A DNA stretch of 39,210 nt, taken from contig WTHR01000215.1 in NCBI GenBank assembly GCA_011523045.1, forward strand, positions 1 to 39,210, in the 5' to 3' direction. Position numbers and translations under genes: made by a program. The notes under the pieces were generated by a model. That model saw nothing but the letters and a program-made list of their open reading frames with translations. It was not told the DNA's origin and searched no databases. This DNA comes from Gammaproteobacteria bacterium. Lineage in GTDB: Bacteria; Pseudomonadota; Gammaproteobacteria; Arenicellales; UBA868. This document shows, in pieces, positions 19,325 through 28,204 of this stretch; position 1 is the first letter of the stretch, and each line of letters starts with the position of its first letter.

Positions 19325-20419
19325 TTACTGGGTGGCAGCCTCAAGTCGCCGAGCCGCATGGCCATCATCAATCGCACTACGGACCGTTGCCGCGGCAGAA
19401 GCGGCATCCGGGCAGCGCCCTAACTGAATCAGACACAGGGCCGCCCCATAGACGAGACTCTCTCGAACGGGGCCCGGCTCTCCTGCCAAAGCGGCAAGCC
19501 CTGCCTGTGCTGATGCAGCAGCAAGGGCATCAGCATCAATGGTGCCTTTGATCTCATCATCGGCCGCTTGCTGGGGCAAATCCTGCGGTAGCGGCACAGC
19601 CCGCTCTGCGGATTGAATATCGTATTCCGCCGGGTCAAGCCTCACTTCCCGATCAGATCCCTCACCTTGGTAGCAAAAAAGCTTGGACGGTTGATTAAGG
19701 GAGGGGATAACTCCGCCTTCCACGCCTCGCACAATAATGGCAGAGTCATAACCGGAAGCCCGTGCCAGTGCGGTATAAATGGGAGGATACGGCTTGTGAA
19801 CATAGCCGGTAAGAAGATGGGTTCTCTTCTCTCCCCGCACGGGGCCCAGCAATACCTCGAGCGTAGTGAGGCAAGGCCGTTTGACAATCTTCGTGCGCAG
19901 CGAAACCAGTTCATGCAGTTTTGGGCAGGCTGCCCGTTGATCAACGTATGCCCATCCAATATGGTCATCTTCAAGTCGTCTGGCAGCGTCGGTCGAACTC
20001 AGATCAACATGGACTCCGGCGGCACGAAGTACTTTTCGGTGCGTCGCCCCGTATTTGGGCCCGATGGATTCCGCCCCGTTTGCCAGTGTGGCAATGCCGC
20101 AGGCGGCGAGCACCGGCGGAAGAAACGGTGCTGCCGGCATTCCCCGAGTGAAGCCATCGAAGGGATCTGACAGATCCAGCACGTCATCGACGGCGGCCGT
20201 CGCCTGATCAGTGGACTCCAGCAGCGCATCCAATACGCCTAGGTTTTCAGGCATGGTTTCGCGCTTCATTCGGAGCGCGATAAGGAAGATGGCAGCCTGA
20301 ACGGGATCTGCATCACCTGAGAGGATGAGACGCATCCCATCGCTTGCCTCTTCCCGGGAAAGATCCTTGCTCAACTCTGGACCGGTGGCGATCTTCTGGA
20401 TGTATTGACGCATTGTCAT
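19325..20419 (-). CDS. Divergent anthranilate phosphoribosyltransferase-like (TrpD-like) protein
   Basis: 364 aa; DLSDPFDGFTRGMPAAPFLPPVLAACGIATLANGAESIGPKYGATHRKVLRAAGV resembles TrpD-family proteins, but canonical TrpD GTGGD and KHGNR motifs are absent. Confidence 0.8.
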   Translation of the reverse strand: MTMRQYIQKIATGPELSKDLSREEASDGMRLILSGDADPVQAAIFLIALRMKRETMPENLGVLDALLESTDQATAAVDDVLDLSDPFDGFTRGMPAAPFLPPVLAACGIATLANGAESIGPKYGATHRKVLRAAGVHVDLSSTDAARRLEDDHIGWAYVDQRAACPKLHELVSLRTKIVKRPCLTTLEVLLGPVRGEKRTHLLTGYVHKPYPPIYTALARASGYDSAIIVRGVEGGVIPSLNQPSKLFCYQGEGSDREVRLDPAEYDIQSAERAVPLPQDLPQQAADDEIKGTIDADALAAASAQAGLAALAGEPGPVRESLVYGAALCLIQLGRCPDAASAAATVRSAIDDGHAARRLEAATQ

Positions 20420-20499
20420 GAGAAAATGACCGTACTGGATTTTACAGATTAATATTCAGTCAAGACTAAAGTTTAAACCTGCAGTCAAAAGATCCTCTA

Positions 20500-20513
20500 T
20501 ACCCAATTGGGTA
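20500..20513. repeat. 14-bp perfect palindrome, candidate operator
   Basis: TACCCAATTGGGTA in the intergenic region between the TrpD-like gene and the Sel1 gene. Confidence 0.4.
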
Positions 20514-20592
20514 GTGGGACGCAGCCAGAGTAGCGCAATACCCACAGCCTGATTTACCCTTTCCCTGAGAAAAAACAATCCCGACCGAAAGT

Positions 20593-21027
20593 ATGGATAT
20601 CACAAAAGAAGAAAACGACATGAAGCTCTCGAGTGGGATTGCAGCATTCGAAGCCAAACATTTCACCCAGGCAATGAAGTTGTTGAGTCCACTTGCAGAG
20701 AGTGGATCAGCAGACGCGCAATATCGGCTTGCCATCATGTATCAGAACGGGCTGGGTGTGGTGCGTAACGAATTGCTCGCTTACAAGTGGATGAAAAGCG
20801 CCGCCCACCAGGACTATGGCCCTGCGCTACATGGGCTTGGGTTCATGTATATGGATGGGGACTGTGCAGCGCAGGACGATACGCGCGCAGTACACTGGTT
20901 TGAAGCAGCGGTGGCACAGGGCCTCGCCGGTGCAATGGTGGCTCTCGCCCAGATGCTGGAACAGGGTCGCGGCACGGCTGCCGATCCACAAAGAGCCCAG
21001 GCGCTCTACAAAGAAGCGGGATTTTAG
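20593..21027 (+). CDS. Sel1-repeat (SLR/TPR-like) protein
   Basis: 144 aa; repeats ADAQYRLAIMYQNGLGVVRNELLAYKWMKSAA, GPALHGLGFMYMDGDCAAQDDTRAVHWFEAAV, AGAMVALAQMLEQGRG. Confidence 0.9.
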   Translation: MDITKEENDMKLSSGIAAFEAKHFTQAMKLLSPLAESGSADAQYRLAIMYQNGLGVVRNELLAYKWMKSAAHQDYGPALHGLGFMYMDGDCAAQDDTRAVHWFEAAVAQGLAGAMVALAQMLEQGRGTAADPQRAQALYKEAGF

Positions 21028-21033
21028 GTCTGC

Positions 21034-22218
21034 TCAGTTGAGCTGGATTCGCTCCCCAAAGGGGACAGATTCTGAGCCCTTCACCAGCCAGATGACCGGA
21101 AAAGTGGGCGCCGCGTCGGGGAACCGGCCCTTGGCATCTGTAAAGTAAATCAGCAAATCCGGCGCCATATCTAGGCTCTGTGCCCACTGAAAAACCGGAG
21201 AAAAATCAGTTCCCCCACCTCCGGAAAGTGATTCGGGCGTTTCAAGTTGCTCCCAGGGCTCATAAACCCGGGGCGATTCAGGAGCCAATTCAGAGTCGCA
21301 ATAAACAAGACTGACTCGCGCTTTAACCTGTCCCTTTAGTGCATCTACTTCATTCACAAATTCAGACATCTCGGCTGTCGAGACAGAGCCGCTGGTATCC
21401 ACGGCCACAGCAACATCTACTATGCCGCTACGCAGTGCAGGCAAGATGGCCTCACCTTCCCGGCGACCAGGCCGAGCGTAGTCGAAGTCATCCCTGGACC
21501 GCATGCTCATGTAACGTGCCAGCAGTTGTCTCCAGGGCAACGTGGGAGCAATCAGCTGGTCGACCAGTCGTGCGAGCGTTCCACTCAGCTTTCCGGCCTG
21601 GGCCGCCTGTTGCGCAGCACCTGCCAGGCGCTCTTGCCATTGCTGCTCCAGTCGTGTCCGTTCGTCGGGAGTGAGCGCCTCAGGCGGTGCCGGATCGGCC
21701 CCCAACCCGGCGGAGGGGTCGGGCAAGCGGGATTCAGATGTTTCCTGATCCTCAGAATCGTCGTCGTAGAGATGACGGTCATGCGGCTCGTCTTCAGAGT
21801 TCTCTTCCAGCATTGGATAGATTTCTTCCGCGCTTAGTCCTGCGTAGTCCGGCATATAAAGCACATCCGGCGGAGGCGTTAAGCCATCGTCAATCAAAAG
21901 CGGGTTAACGGCGAAGTCACAAGCAATATCCCACCTCCGTTTGTCGCGATGCAAGCGCCTGGCGAAATGGGCGAGTGCACAATGGAGCGCTTCATGCGCG
22001 AGGGCAAATTCGATCTGAGACAACGACAGACTGTCGAAGTACGACGGATTGAAATAAATCTTGCGCGCATCCGTGGCGGTGGTCGGACACCATGATGCTT
22101 CCGTCTCCTGCATCGGCAGACGCATGACCAGAGCGCCCAGAAAGGGGCGATCCAGGATCAACCGGGATCGGGCCGCGCTGATGCGCGCGAGGTTATCTTT
22201 CCCGGCTTCGCCCATCAC
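21034..22218 (-). CDS. Putative metallopeptidase with VWA-like domain (DUF2201 family)
   Basis: 394 aa; HEALH (HEXXH) near the N-terminus, VAVDTSGSVS (MIDAS DxSxS) in the C-terminal half. Confidence 0.88.
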   Translation of the reverse strand: MMGEAGKDNLARISAARSRLILDRPFLGALVMRLPMQETEASWCPTTATDARKIYFNPSYFDSLSLSQIEFALAHEALHCALAHFARRLHRDKRRWDIACDFAVNPLLIDDGLTPPPDVLYMPDYAGLSAEEIYPMLEENSEDEPHDRHLYDDDSEDQETSESRLPDPSAGLGADPAPPEALTPDERTRLEQQWQERLAGAAQQAAQAGKLSGTLARLVDQLIAPTLPWRQLLARYMSMRSRDDFDYARPGRREGEAILPALRSGIVDVAVAVDTSGSVSTAEMSEFVNEVDALKGQVKARVSLVYCDSELAPESPRVYEPWEQLETPESLSGGGGTDFSPVFQWAQSLDMAPDLLIYFTDAKGRFPDAAPTFPVIWLVKGSESVPFGERIQLN

Positions 22219-22226
22219 TCATCACA

Positions 22227-23333
22227 TCAATCCTGGGCCAGCATGACATCGGCCACCTGTCTGGCCCAGTCGGGAAACCCCGGTGCCGCAAAAAGCGGCG
22301 GACCGACGGCACGATGAAGATCGGACACCAACATCACGCCCATTTCTTTTTGGGGGAAGAGTCCTGCGTAATCCAGTATTCGAGAGTAAAGATCGATGGC
22401 GCCGGGGTCTTCTCCGACTTGGGCTGCCCGCCCCACCAGCGCTGCAGCCACTGCGTACTGCAGATCCAAATCCTCCGGCACCGTTGACAACTCTCCCGCC
22501 AGGATGGCGTCGATATCGGGTAATTGATCCAGATTGCGAATAAACGCATGCAACTCGATGCCTGCCGCGGGCCCAACACAAGCCTGCAATGCGCCGCTCA
22601 GCATATCCGGGTCTTGCGAGAACTTTTGAAGAGCGCGATGCGCAAACTCCCAGGAACGCGGCGACGGAAACGCAACCGGGTTCTGTGCCGGATCAAAGTC
22701 AAACAGCATGTCAGGTCGAAAGCGGAGAAACCCAATGACCCGCTCATCGACACCTGCATGAAAGGCCCAACGAACCCAGTCATCCAGATTAATATCGACC
22801 TCATAATGGCTGAAGCGGTTCGCCAGTGGTGCCGGCATCGCGTAGGTGACACCACGATCTCCCTGCCGGTTCCCTGCAGCCACGATCGCCCATCCCTCAG
22901 GCACTTCGTAATCCCCCAACCTGCGGTCGAGGATCAACTGGTAGGCGGCTGCCGACACGCTGGGCGGCGCCGATGTGATCTCATCGAGAAAAAGAATACC
23001 TTGCGAACCGTGTCGATCCCGGTCCGGAAGCATGGAGGGAATAGCCCACTCGACGCGCTCATCAACGCGAAACGGTATTCCCCGCAAATCACTGGGCTCC
23101 AATTGGGACAACCGAATATCAATCAACGGCAGATGGTCATCGCCGGCTACCTTGGCGACGATTTGGGACTTCCCGACACCCGGGGGGCCCCACAGCATCA
23201 CCGGGGTATGAGAACGCTCGCTGAGGCTTGCGATTTCACGGCGAAGAAGTTTTTCAAGATGAACGGGGCGCATGGGATTTGTCTGAATGTTGAAAATAAC
23301 CTGTCGCACGAAGTTTATCTCAGCCCACTTCAC
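22227..23333 (-). CDS. MoxR-family AAA+ ATPase
   Basis: 368 aa; Walker A GPPGVGKS, Walker B ILFLDEI; directly upstream of the VWA/metallopeptidase gene. Confidence 0.92.
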   Translation of the reverse strand: MKWAEINFVRQVIFNIQTNPMRPVHLEKLLRREIASLSERSHTPVMLWGPPGVGKSQIVAKVAGDDHLPLIDIRLSQLEPSDLRGIPFRVDERVEWAIPSMLPDRDRHGSQGILFLDEITSAPPSVSAAAYQLILDRRLGDYEVPEGWAIVAAGNRQGDRGVTYAMPAPLANRFSHYEVDINLDDWVRWAFHAGVDERVIGFLRFRPDMLFDFDPAQNPVAFPSPRSWEFAHRALQKFSQDPDMLSGALQACVGPAAGIELHAFIRNLDQLPDIDAILAGELSTVPEDLDLQYAVAAALVGRAAQVGEDPGAIDLYSRILDYAGLFPQKEMGVMLVSDLHRAVGPPLFAAPGFPDWARQVADVMLAQD

Positions 23334-23445
23334 GGGCCCTTGATCCCGATTCCAAGCGGTCCCTCAAAAACTATCGCTACCTGAATATGGCTCTTGGGAT
23401 AGAGTGCTGGCGCCACAATGCCAATCCGCGTAATAAACTCTGCTC

Positions 23446-24894
23446 ATGGATGCCTTGCCAATCTTTCTGAAGTTACGCGATACGCCCGCCCTCGTCGTCG
23501 GAGGGGGCTCCGTGGCCGAGCGAAAAATCGACCTGCTGATACGAGCCGGAGCCAAGGTGACGGTGGTGGCGCCAGAAATTGGATCCAAAGTAGAGGCGCT
23601 TTTGAATCAGCAGAAACTGCACTGGATCGAGGACCGCTTTGAACCAGCCCATTTGAGTCAGGCGTTGATTGCAATTGCAGCAACCGACAACGAGGATGTG
23701 AATCGATCAGTCTCGGAAGCGGCTCGGCAACAGAACCTGCCCGTGAACGTCGTCGATCAGCCGGATCTTTGTACCTTCACCGTGCCCTCTATTGTCGATC
23801 GCTCGCCCGTCATTATCGCCATCGGTACCGGCGGCGCGTCCCCGGTTTTGGCCCGGATGCTGAAAGCCCGACTGGAAACACTCATCCCCGCCGCATACGG
23901 GCGGCTTGCCGGCATCGCACGTGAGTTTCGTGATCAGGTCAAAGCAGCACTTGGCAGTGTTGACTCCCGCCGGGGATTTTGGGAGAAGGTTTTTCAGGGG
24001 CAGGTTGCCGAACTCGTATTTGCCGGCAAGGAAAATCAAGCCCGAGCGGAACTCAGGGCGATGATCCAGGCCACCGAAGATGCAGAATTCGAAAAAGGCG
24101 AGGTGTACCTGGTTGGTGCCGGCCCGGGCGATCCGGATCTCTTGACCTTCCGCGCTTTGCGTTTGATGCAGCGGGCAGATGTGGTGCTCTATGACAGACT
24201 GGTGGCTCCTGCCATTGTGGATCTGGTGCGCCGCGATGCGGACCGGATTTTTGTCGGCAAAGAAAAATCCAATCACGTGGTACCTCAACCCGAGATCAAC
24301 GAACTGCTCCTGAGTTTGGCCCAAGAGGGAAAACGGGTACTGCGGCTAAAGGGCGGCGACCCTTTCATCTTCGGCAGAGGAGGTGAAGAAATTGAGGATC
24401 TGGTACGACACAACATCCCATTTCAGGTCATTCCCGGCATCACCGCAGCGGCCGGATGCGCCTCTTACGCGGGCATCCCCCTGACGCATCGGGATCACGC
24501 TCAGTCCTGTCTTTTTGTTACGGGACACCTTAAGGACGGCAGCGTCGATCTCAACTGGGATGCCTTGTGTCAGCCCGGTCAAACCGTTGTGGTCTATATG
24601 GGATTGACAGGACTTGAGTCGATCTGCCGTGAAATGATTCGCCATGGACTCAAAGACACCACACCGGCAGCGCTCATCCAGCAGGGTACGACGCTTAACC
24701 AACGGGTGATTGCCGCCACCCTTGACAGTCTGCCTGACGCAGTGGCTGCAGCTAACGTCAGAGCGCCGACCTTGCTTGTTGTCGGCAGTGTGGTCACCCT
24801 GCACGATAAGCTTTCCTGGTTCGACCCTGACGGCGGGCCGCCAGACGATCTTGCACTTAATGAGCCGGGCCGAGGCGCAAACGATGGCCTTTGA
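23446..24894 (+). CDS. cysG: Siroheme synthase (precorrin-2 dehydrogenase / ferrochelatase / uroporphyrinogen-III C-methyltransferase)
   Basis: 482 aa; LVVGGGSVAERKIDLLIRAGAKVTVVAP N-terminal domain, VYLVGAGPGDPDLLTFRALRLMQRADVVLYDRLV SUMT domain, LKGGDPFIFGRGGEE. Confidence 0.96.
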   Translation: MDALPIFLKLRDTPALVVGGGSVAERKIDLLIRAGAKVTVVAPEIGSKVEALLNQQKLHWIEDRFEPAHLSQALIAIAATDNEDVNRSVSEAARQQNLPVNVVDQPDLCTFTVPSIVDRSPVIIAIGTGGASPVLARMLKARLETLIPAAYGRLAGIAREFRDQVKAALGSVDSRRGFWEKVFQGQVAELVFAGKENQARAELRAMIQATEDAEFEKGEVYLVGAGPGDPDLLTFRALRLMQRADVVLYDRLVAPAIVDLVRRDADRIFVGKEKSNHVVPQPEINELLLSLAQEGKRVLRLKGGDPFIFGRGGEEIEDLVRHNIPFQVIPGITAAAGCASYAGIPLTHRDHAQSCLFVTGHLKDGSVDLNWDALCQPGQTVVVYMGLTGLESICREMIRHGLKDTTPAALIQQGTTLNQRVIAATLDSLPDAVAAANVRAPTLLVVGSVVTLHDKLSWFDPDGGPPDDLALNEPGRGANDGL

Positions 24895-25234
24895 TCCTCC
24901 CGAACCCTCCTCCGGCGCATGGATAGACGTCGGTGCCGCTCAGGATCTCCCGCCCGGCACAATGCAGCGCTACGAGAGCGAAGGTCAGCGCATCCTGATT
25001 GCGAACGTCGATGGCACGCCGTTTGCTGTGGACGACACCTGCACCCATGAAGACGCCTCGCTTTATATGGGCGCTTTGCAAGGTGATAAAGTGAAATGCC
25101 CGCTTCACGGCAGCCGATTCTGCCTTCGGGATGGGCGGGCACTCGATGAGCCTGCCGAAGTCGATCTTGCGTGTTACCCCGCCCGCTTTCGAAACGGCCG
25201 GGTGGAAATTGTTCTTGCTCGCAGGCTCGATTAG
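24860..25234 (+). CDS. Rieske [2Fe-2S] ferredoxin-like protein
   Basis: Rieske motifs CTH and CPLH (DDTCTHEDASLY...VKCPLHGSRFCLRDG); overlaps the 3' end of cysG. ATG at 24860 or 24884. Confidence 0.88.
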   Translation: MSRAEAQTMAFDPPEPSSGAWIDVGAAQDLPPGTMQRYESEGQRILIANVDGTPFAVDDTCTHEDASLYMGALQGDKVKCPLHGSRFCLRDGRALDEPAEVDLACYPARFRNGRVEIVLARRLD

Positions 25235-25264
25235 CGCCCCCGAGACATCCTGCGTTCCTGAAAG

Positions 25265-25918
25265 TCAGTGCGAGACGGGACTTCCGTCTTCTGGCGTTGC
25301 AGCACCGAATTCACACAAGGCTCTCAGCAACTCTGCCCGGTCGCCCATTACCACCGCCTCGACAAGCCCCTGCTTTTCCTCCGGAGAAAAGGGCAGACTG
25401 CTCGCGAGGGTATCAATCAGCTCGGGGGGCTGCAGATGATCAAGAGCGCTCCAGTCGACCGACAGATTGCGGCTTTCTGTAAAGCGTTTTGCCGAAGCAA
25501 TGATTTCTGCTGCATCAAGACCAGACTCTTGTGTATCAAGATCATGGGCGAATCTTCCCCATGAAGCCTGAATGCGACGATATCCATTCTTCATTTCCAC
25601 TTCATCTGAGATATCGAATCGGCACACCCCCGCAAGAATAATCAACAGACGATTGTCCCGGGTCTCGCTGAAGCTGACGATGCGGCCTGCACAGCCCGTC
25701 TCATGCAATTCAGGGTGCTGCGATTGCGCCTCTCCCTTGGGCTGTACCATGCCGATCAACCGGGACGACGCCATTGCATCGAAGACCATATTCAAATATC
25801 GATCTTCAAAGATGTTGAGCGGCAACTGCCCATTAGGCAGAATGACGGCGCCCGGCAGAGGAAACACCGGCAGAACATCTGGCAACTCGCTGAATGGGTG
25901 AGTGAATCGGTTTCGCAT
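25265..25918 (-). CDS. LON peptidase substrate-binding-domain protein
   Basis: 217 aa; LPDVLPVFPLPGAVILPNGQLPLNIFEDRYLNMVFDAM typical of the Lon N-terminal domain, no protease domain. Confidence 0.9.
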   Translation of the reverse strand: MRNRFTHPFSELPDVLPVFPLPGAVILPNGQLPLNIFEDRYLNMVFDAMASSRLIGMVQPKGEAQSQHPELHETGCAGRIVSFSETRDNRLLIILAGVCRFDISDEVEMKNGYRRIQASWGRFAHDLDTQESGLDAAEIIASAKRFTESRNLSVDWSALDHLQPPELIDTLASSLPFSPEEKQGLVEAVVMGDRAELLRALCEFGAATPEDGSPVSH

Positions 25919-26025
25919 AAGCTTTGAAGGTCAAGATTTGTGGTTTACTCGCTAAGAGTATCCGGAAATTGACGTCGAACGCTTGTGAAGCACGAGGTCA
26001 ACATATCAGCCACTCAATATAAACC

Positions 26026-26607
26026 ATGTCAAAAATCGCCGTCATCGGATTTGGGTCACTGCTCTGGGATCTGGATGATCTTGCCCCGAAAGTTTCGGGA
26101 GAATGGAAGATGTACGAAGGGCCGGTTCTGCCGCTTGAATTTTCCCTGGTCTCAAGAAAGCGTCATTTCGCGCTGGCATTGGTGATTGATTATCTCGATG
26201 GGGCGCCCTGCCCGACCTGTGTGATAGACAGCATACGTTCTGACATCAGCGCCTCCGTAGTAGATCTTGCTGAGCGCGAGCGGATGGCGCCTTCCAACAT
26301 CGGCTTCATCGACCGGGACAGCGGACAATCCCATAGCCATAGAAAAGAAACGCAGGAGACGTTCTGGCATTGGATTAAAGATACCGATTACTCTGGAGCC
26401 GTGTGGACCGACGGCGAACGCAACTTCGAAACGCTGACCGGTAAACGTTTCAGCCTGAAAACTGCCCAGGACCATCTTTGGTCACTTAAGGGAGTGTCAC
26501 TGGAAGAAGCCAGAAGGTACATCCGTGAAGCACCATCACAGGTGCAAACACCGTTACGGAAAGCGCTGGAAGACTCACCTTGGTGGCATCATGAGCCAAA
26601 GGACTAG
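26026..26607 (+). CDS. Gamma-glutamylcyclotransferase-like hypothetical protein
   Basis: 193 aa; MSKIAVIGFGSLLWD resembles the GGCT-fold YGSL start motif; otherwise unrecognised. Confidence 0.6.
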   Translation: MSKIAVIGFGSLLWDLDDLAPKVSGEWKMYEGPVLPLEFSLVSRKRHFALALVIDYLDGAPCPTCVIDSIRSDISASVVDLAERERMAPSNIGFIDRDSGQSHSHRKETQETFWHWIKDTDYSGAVWTDGERNFETLTGKRFSLKTAQDHLWSLKGVSLEEARRYIREAPSQVQTPLRKALEDSPWWHHEPKD

Positions 26608-26639
26608 GTCAGGATCTGCCCGACCAGGGATCTGATGCC

Positions 26640-27545
26640 ATGAATTCACGGTACGTCGGACGTTTTGCGCCGTCCCCTACCGGCGAACTGCATTTCGGAT
26701 CGCTGGTGGCGGCAGTCGCCAGCTACGCTGACGCCAGACACCATAACGGAGCCTGGCTGCTTCGTATTGATGACGTAGATCAGCCCAGAAGTATCGATGG
26801 TTCTTCCGAGTCCATCATTACGGCACTTGAAGCATTCGGCTTTCACTGGGATGGCCCCATCCGCCGACAGTCCGAACGACAGCATCATTACCAGGACGCC
26901 ATTTCTGATTTACGCAATCGTTTGCTGGCCTACCCCTGCCGCTGCTCACGAAGGCAGATCGGGAAAACCGCTCGCCAGGGAGTCGAGGGTCTGGTGTATC
27001 CCGGCACCTGCCGTAACTGGCAGGGAACGGGTGAAGAGCAGACATCTATCAGGCTGCTCACCAGTGACGCCGAAGTGACGGTGATCGATAGAATTGCGGG
27101 GGACATCACTCAGAATCTTGAAACGGATATCGGCGACTTTGTTATTTTCCGAGCTGACGGGATCGCCGCTTATCAACTGGCTGTTGTGGTAGACGACTTC
27201 CTGGATAACGTTTCCCACGTTGTTCGTGGCGCAGACCTTGTACTCTCGACACCCCGGCAGATGTACCTTCAAGGCAGGCTTCACTATCCAACACTGGAGT
27301 ATGCGCACGTCCCGCTGGTACGGGATCGCGATGGGGAAAAAATCAGCAAAAGTGATGGCGCACATCCTCTTGATCCGGCCCAGCCGTTGTCGGCGCTCAA
27401 AGCCGCCTGGCAGTTTCTCAGGCAGATTCCGATGCCAGAGTCGGTTGAGGATCCTGAACTTTTCTGGCGCCACGCCGCCAAGACATGGTGTATTGACCTC
27501 CTGCGAGATGCCCACTCAGCATATCCTGATGAGAGAACTGCGTGA
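26640..27545 (+). CDS. gluQ: Glutamyl-Q tRNA(Asp) synthetase
   Basis: 301 aa; GRFAPSPTGELHFGSLVAAVASYADAR, CRCSRRQI/YPGTCR zinc-binding cysteines, DRDGEKISKSDGA. Confidence 0.95.
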   Translation: MNSRYVGRFAPSPTGELHFGSLVAAVASYADARHHNGAWLLRIDDVDQPRSIDGSSESIITALEAFGFHWDGPIRRQSERQHHYQDAISDLRNRLLAYPCRCSRRQIGKTARQGVEGLVYPGTCRNWQGTGEEQTSIRLLTSDAEVTVIDRIAGDITQNLETDIGDFVIFRADGIAAYQLAVVVDDFLDNVSHVVRGADLVLSTPRQMYLQGRLHYPTLEYAHVPLVRDRDGEKISKSDGAHPLDPAQPLSALKAAWQFLRQIPMPESVEDPELFWRHAAKTWCIDLLRDAHSAYPDERTA

Positions 27546-28192
27546 AACACCCGTCCCTTGAGGAAGTCAGGCATTTCTGGTTTGAAGACGCCTGCCTCGC
27601 ACCCGAGTCGCTGGCCAGGCATCAGGCCCGCTGGTTTGCGCCGAGCGACCAACTCGACCGAGACATCGAGCAACGGTTTGGCGCTCTGCCGGACGCCGCA
27701 AGATCCGGAACCCTGCCCTATCGCCCGGATGACCCCCATGATCTACTCGCCATCATACTGATCCTGGATCAGTTTCCGCGACAGATTTATCGCAATACTC
27801 CGCAGGCTTTTGCCTATGATCAACAAGCGCGGGCCATTTCCAGCACCATGATCGAAAAGTCGCTCTTTCAGGTCCTGACCCCCGTCGAACAGGTCTTTGT
27901 CTTTCTGCCGTTTGAGCATTCCGAAACGCTATCGGACCAGTCCCTTTCTGTTCAACTGTACGACACACTGTTGCAACAAGCCCCTCAGTCTTATCATTCA
28001 TTTCTTGCGAATGCTCTCGACTATGCTCTTAGACACCACTCAATCATAGAACGCTTTGGGCGTTTTCCTCACAGAAACGCGACCTTAGGGAGGGAATCCA
28101 CCAAGGAAGAAAAGACCTTTCTCGCCGCGGGGGGCGATACATTTGGCGTAGAGTCAGCTACCTCATCGATCGGAAAAAACAACATCCTTTAG
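27542..28192 (+). CDS. DUF924 family protein
   Basis: 216 aa; LAIILILDQFPRQIYRNTPQAFAYDQQAR and FVFLPFEHSE typical of DUF924; 4-bp overlap with gluQ. Confidence 0.92.
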   Translation: MKHPSLEEVRHFWFEDACLAPESLARHQARWFAPSDQLDRDIEQRFGALPDAARSGTLPYRPDDPHDLLAIILILDQFPRQIYRNTPQAFAYDQQARAISSTMIEKSLFQVLTPVEQVFVFLPFEHSETLSDQSLSVQLYDTLLQQAPQSYHSFLANALDYALRHHSIIERFGRFPHRNATLGRESTKEEKTFLAAGGDTFGVESATSSIGKNNIL

Positions 28193-28204
28193 ACGCCTAC
28201 TTCA

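Noticed and set aside
21034-23333. Calling the MoxR/VWA pair CbbQ/CbbO
   Set aside because: No RuBisCO genes in the window, and the VWA partner carries a HEXXH metallopeptidase-like domain; naming it CbbO would be unsupported.
22524-23384. 286-aa plus-strand ORF
   Set aside because: Antisense to the MoxR ATPase with Walker motifs; no recognisable domain.
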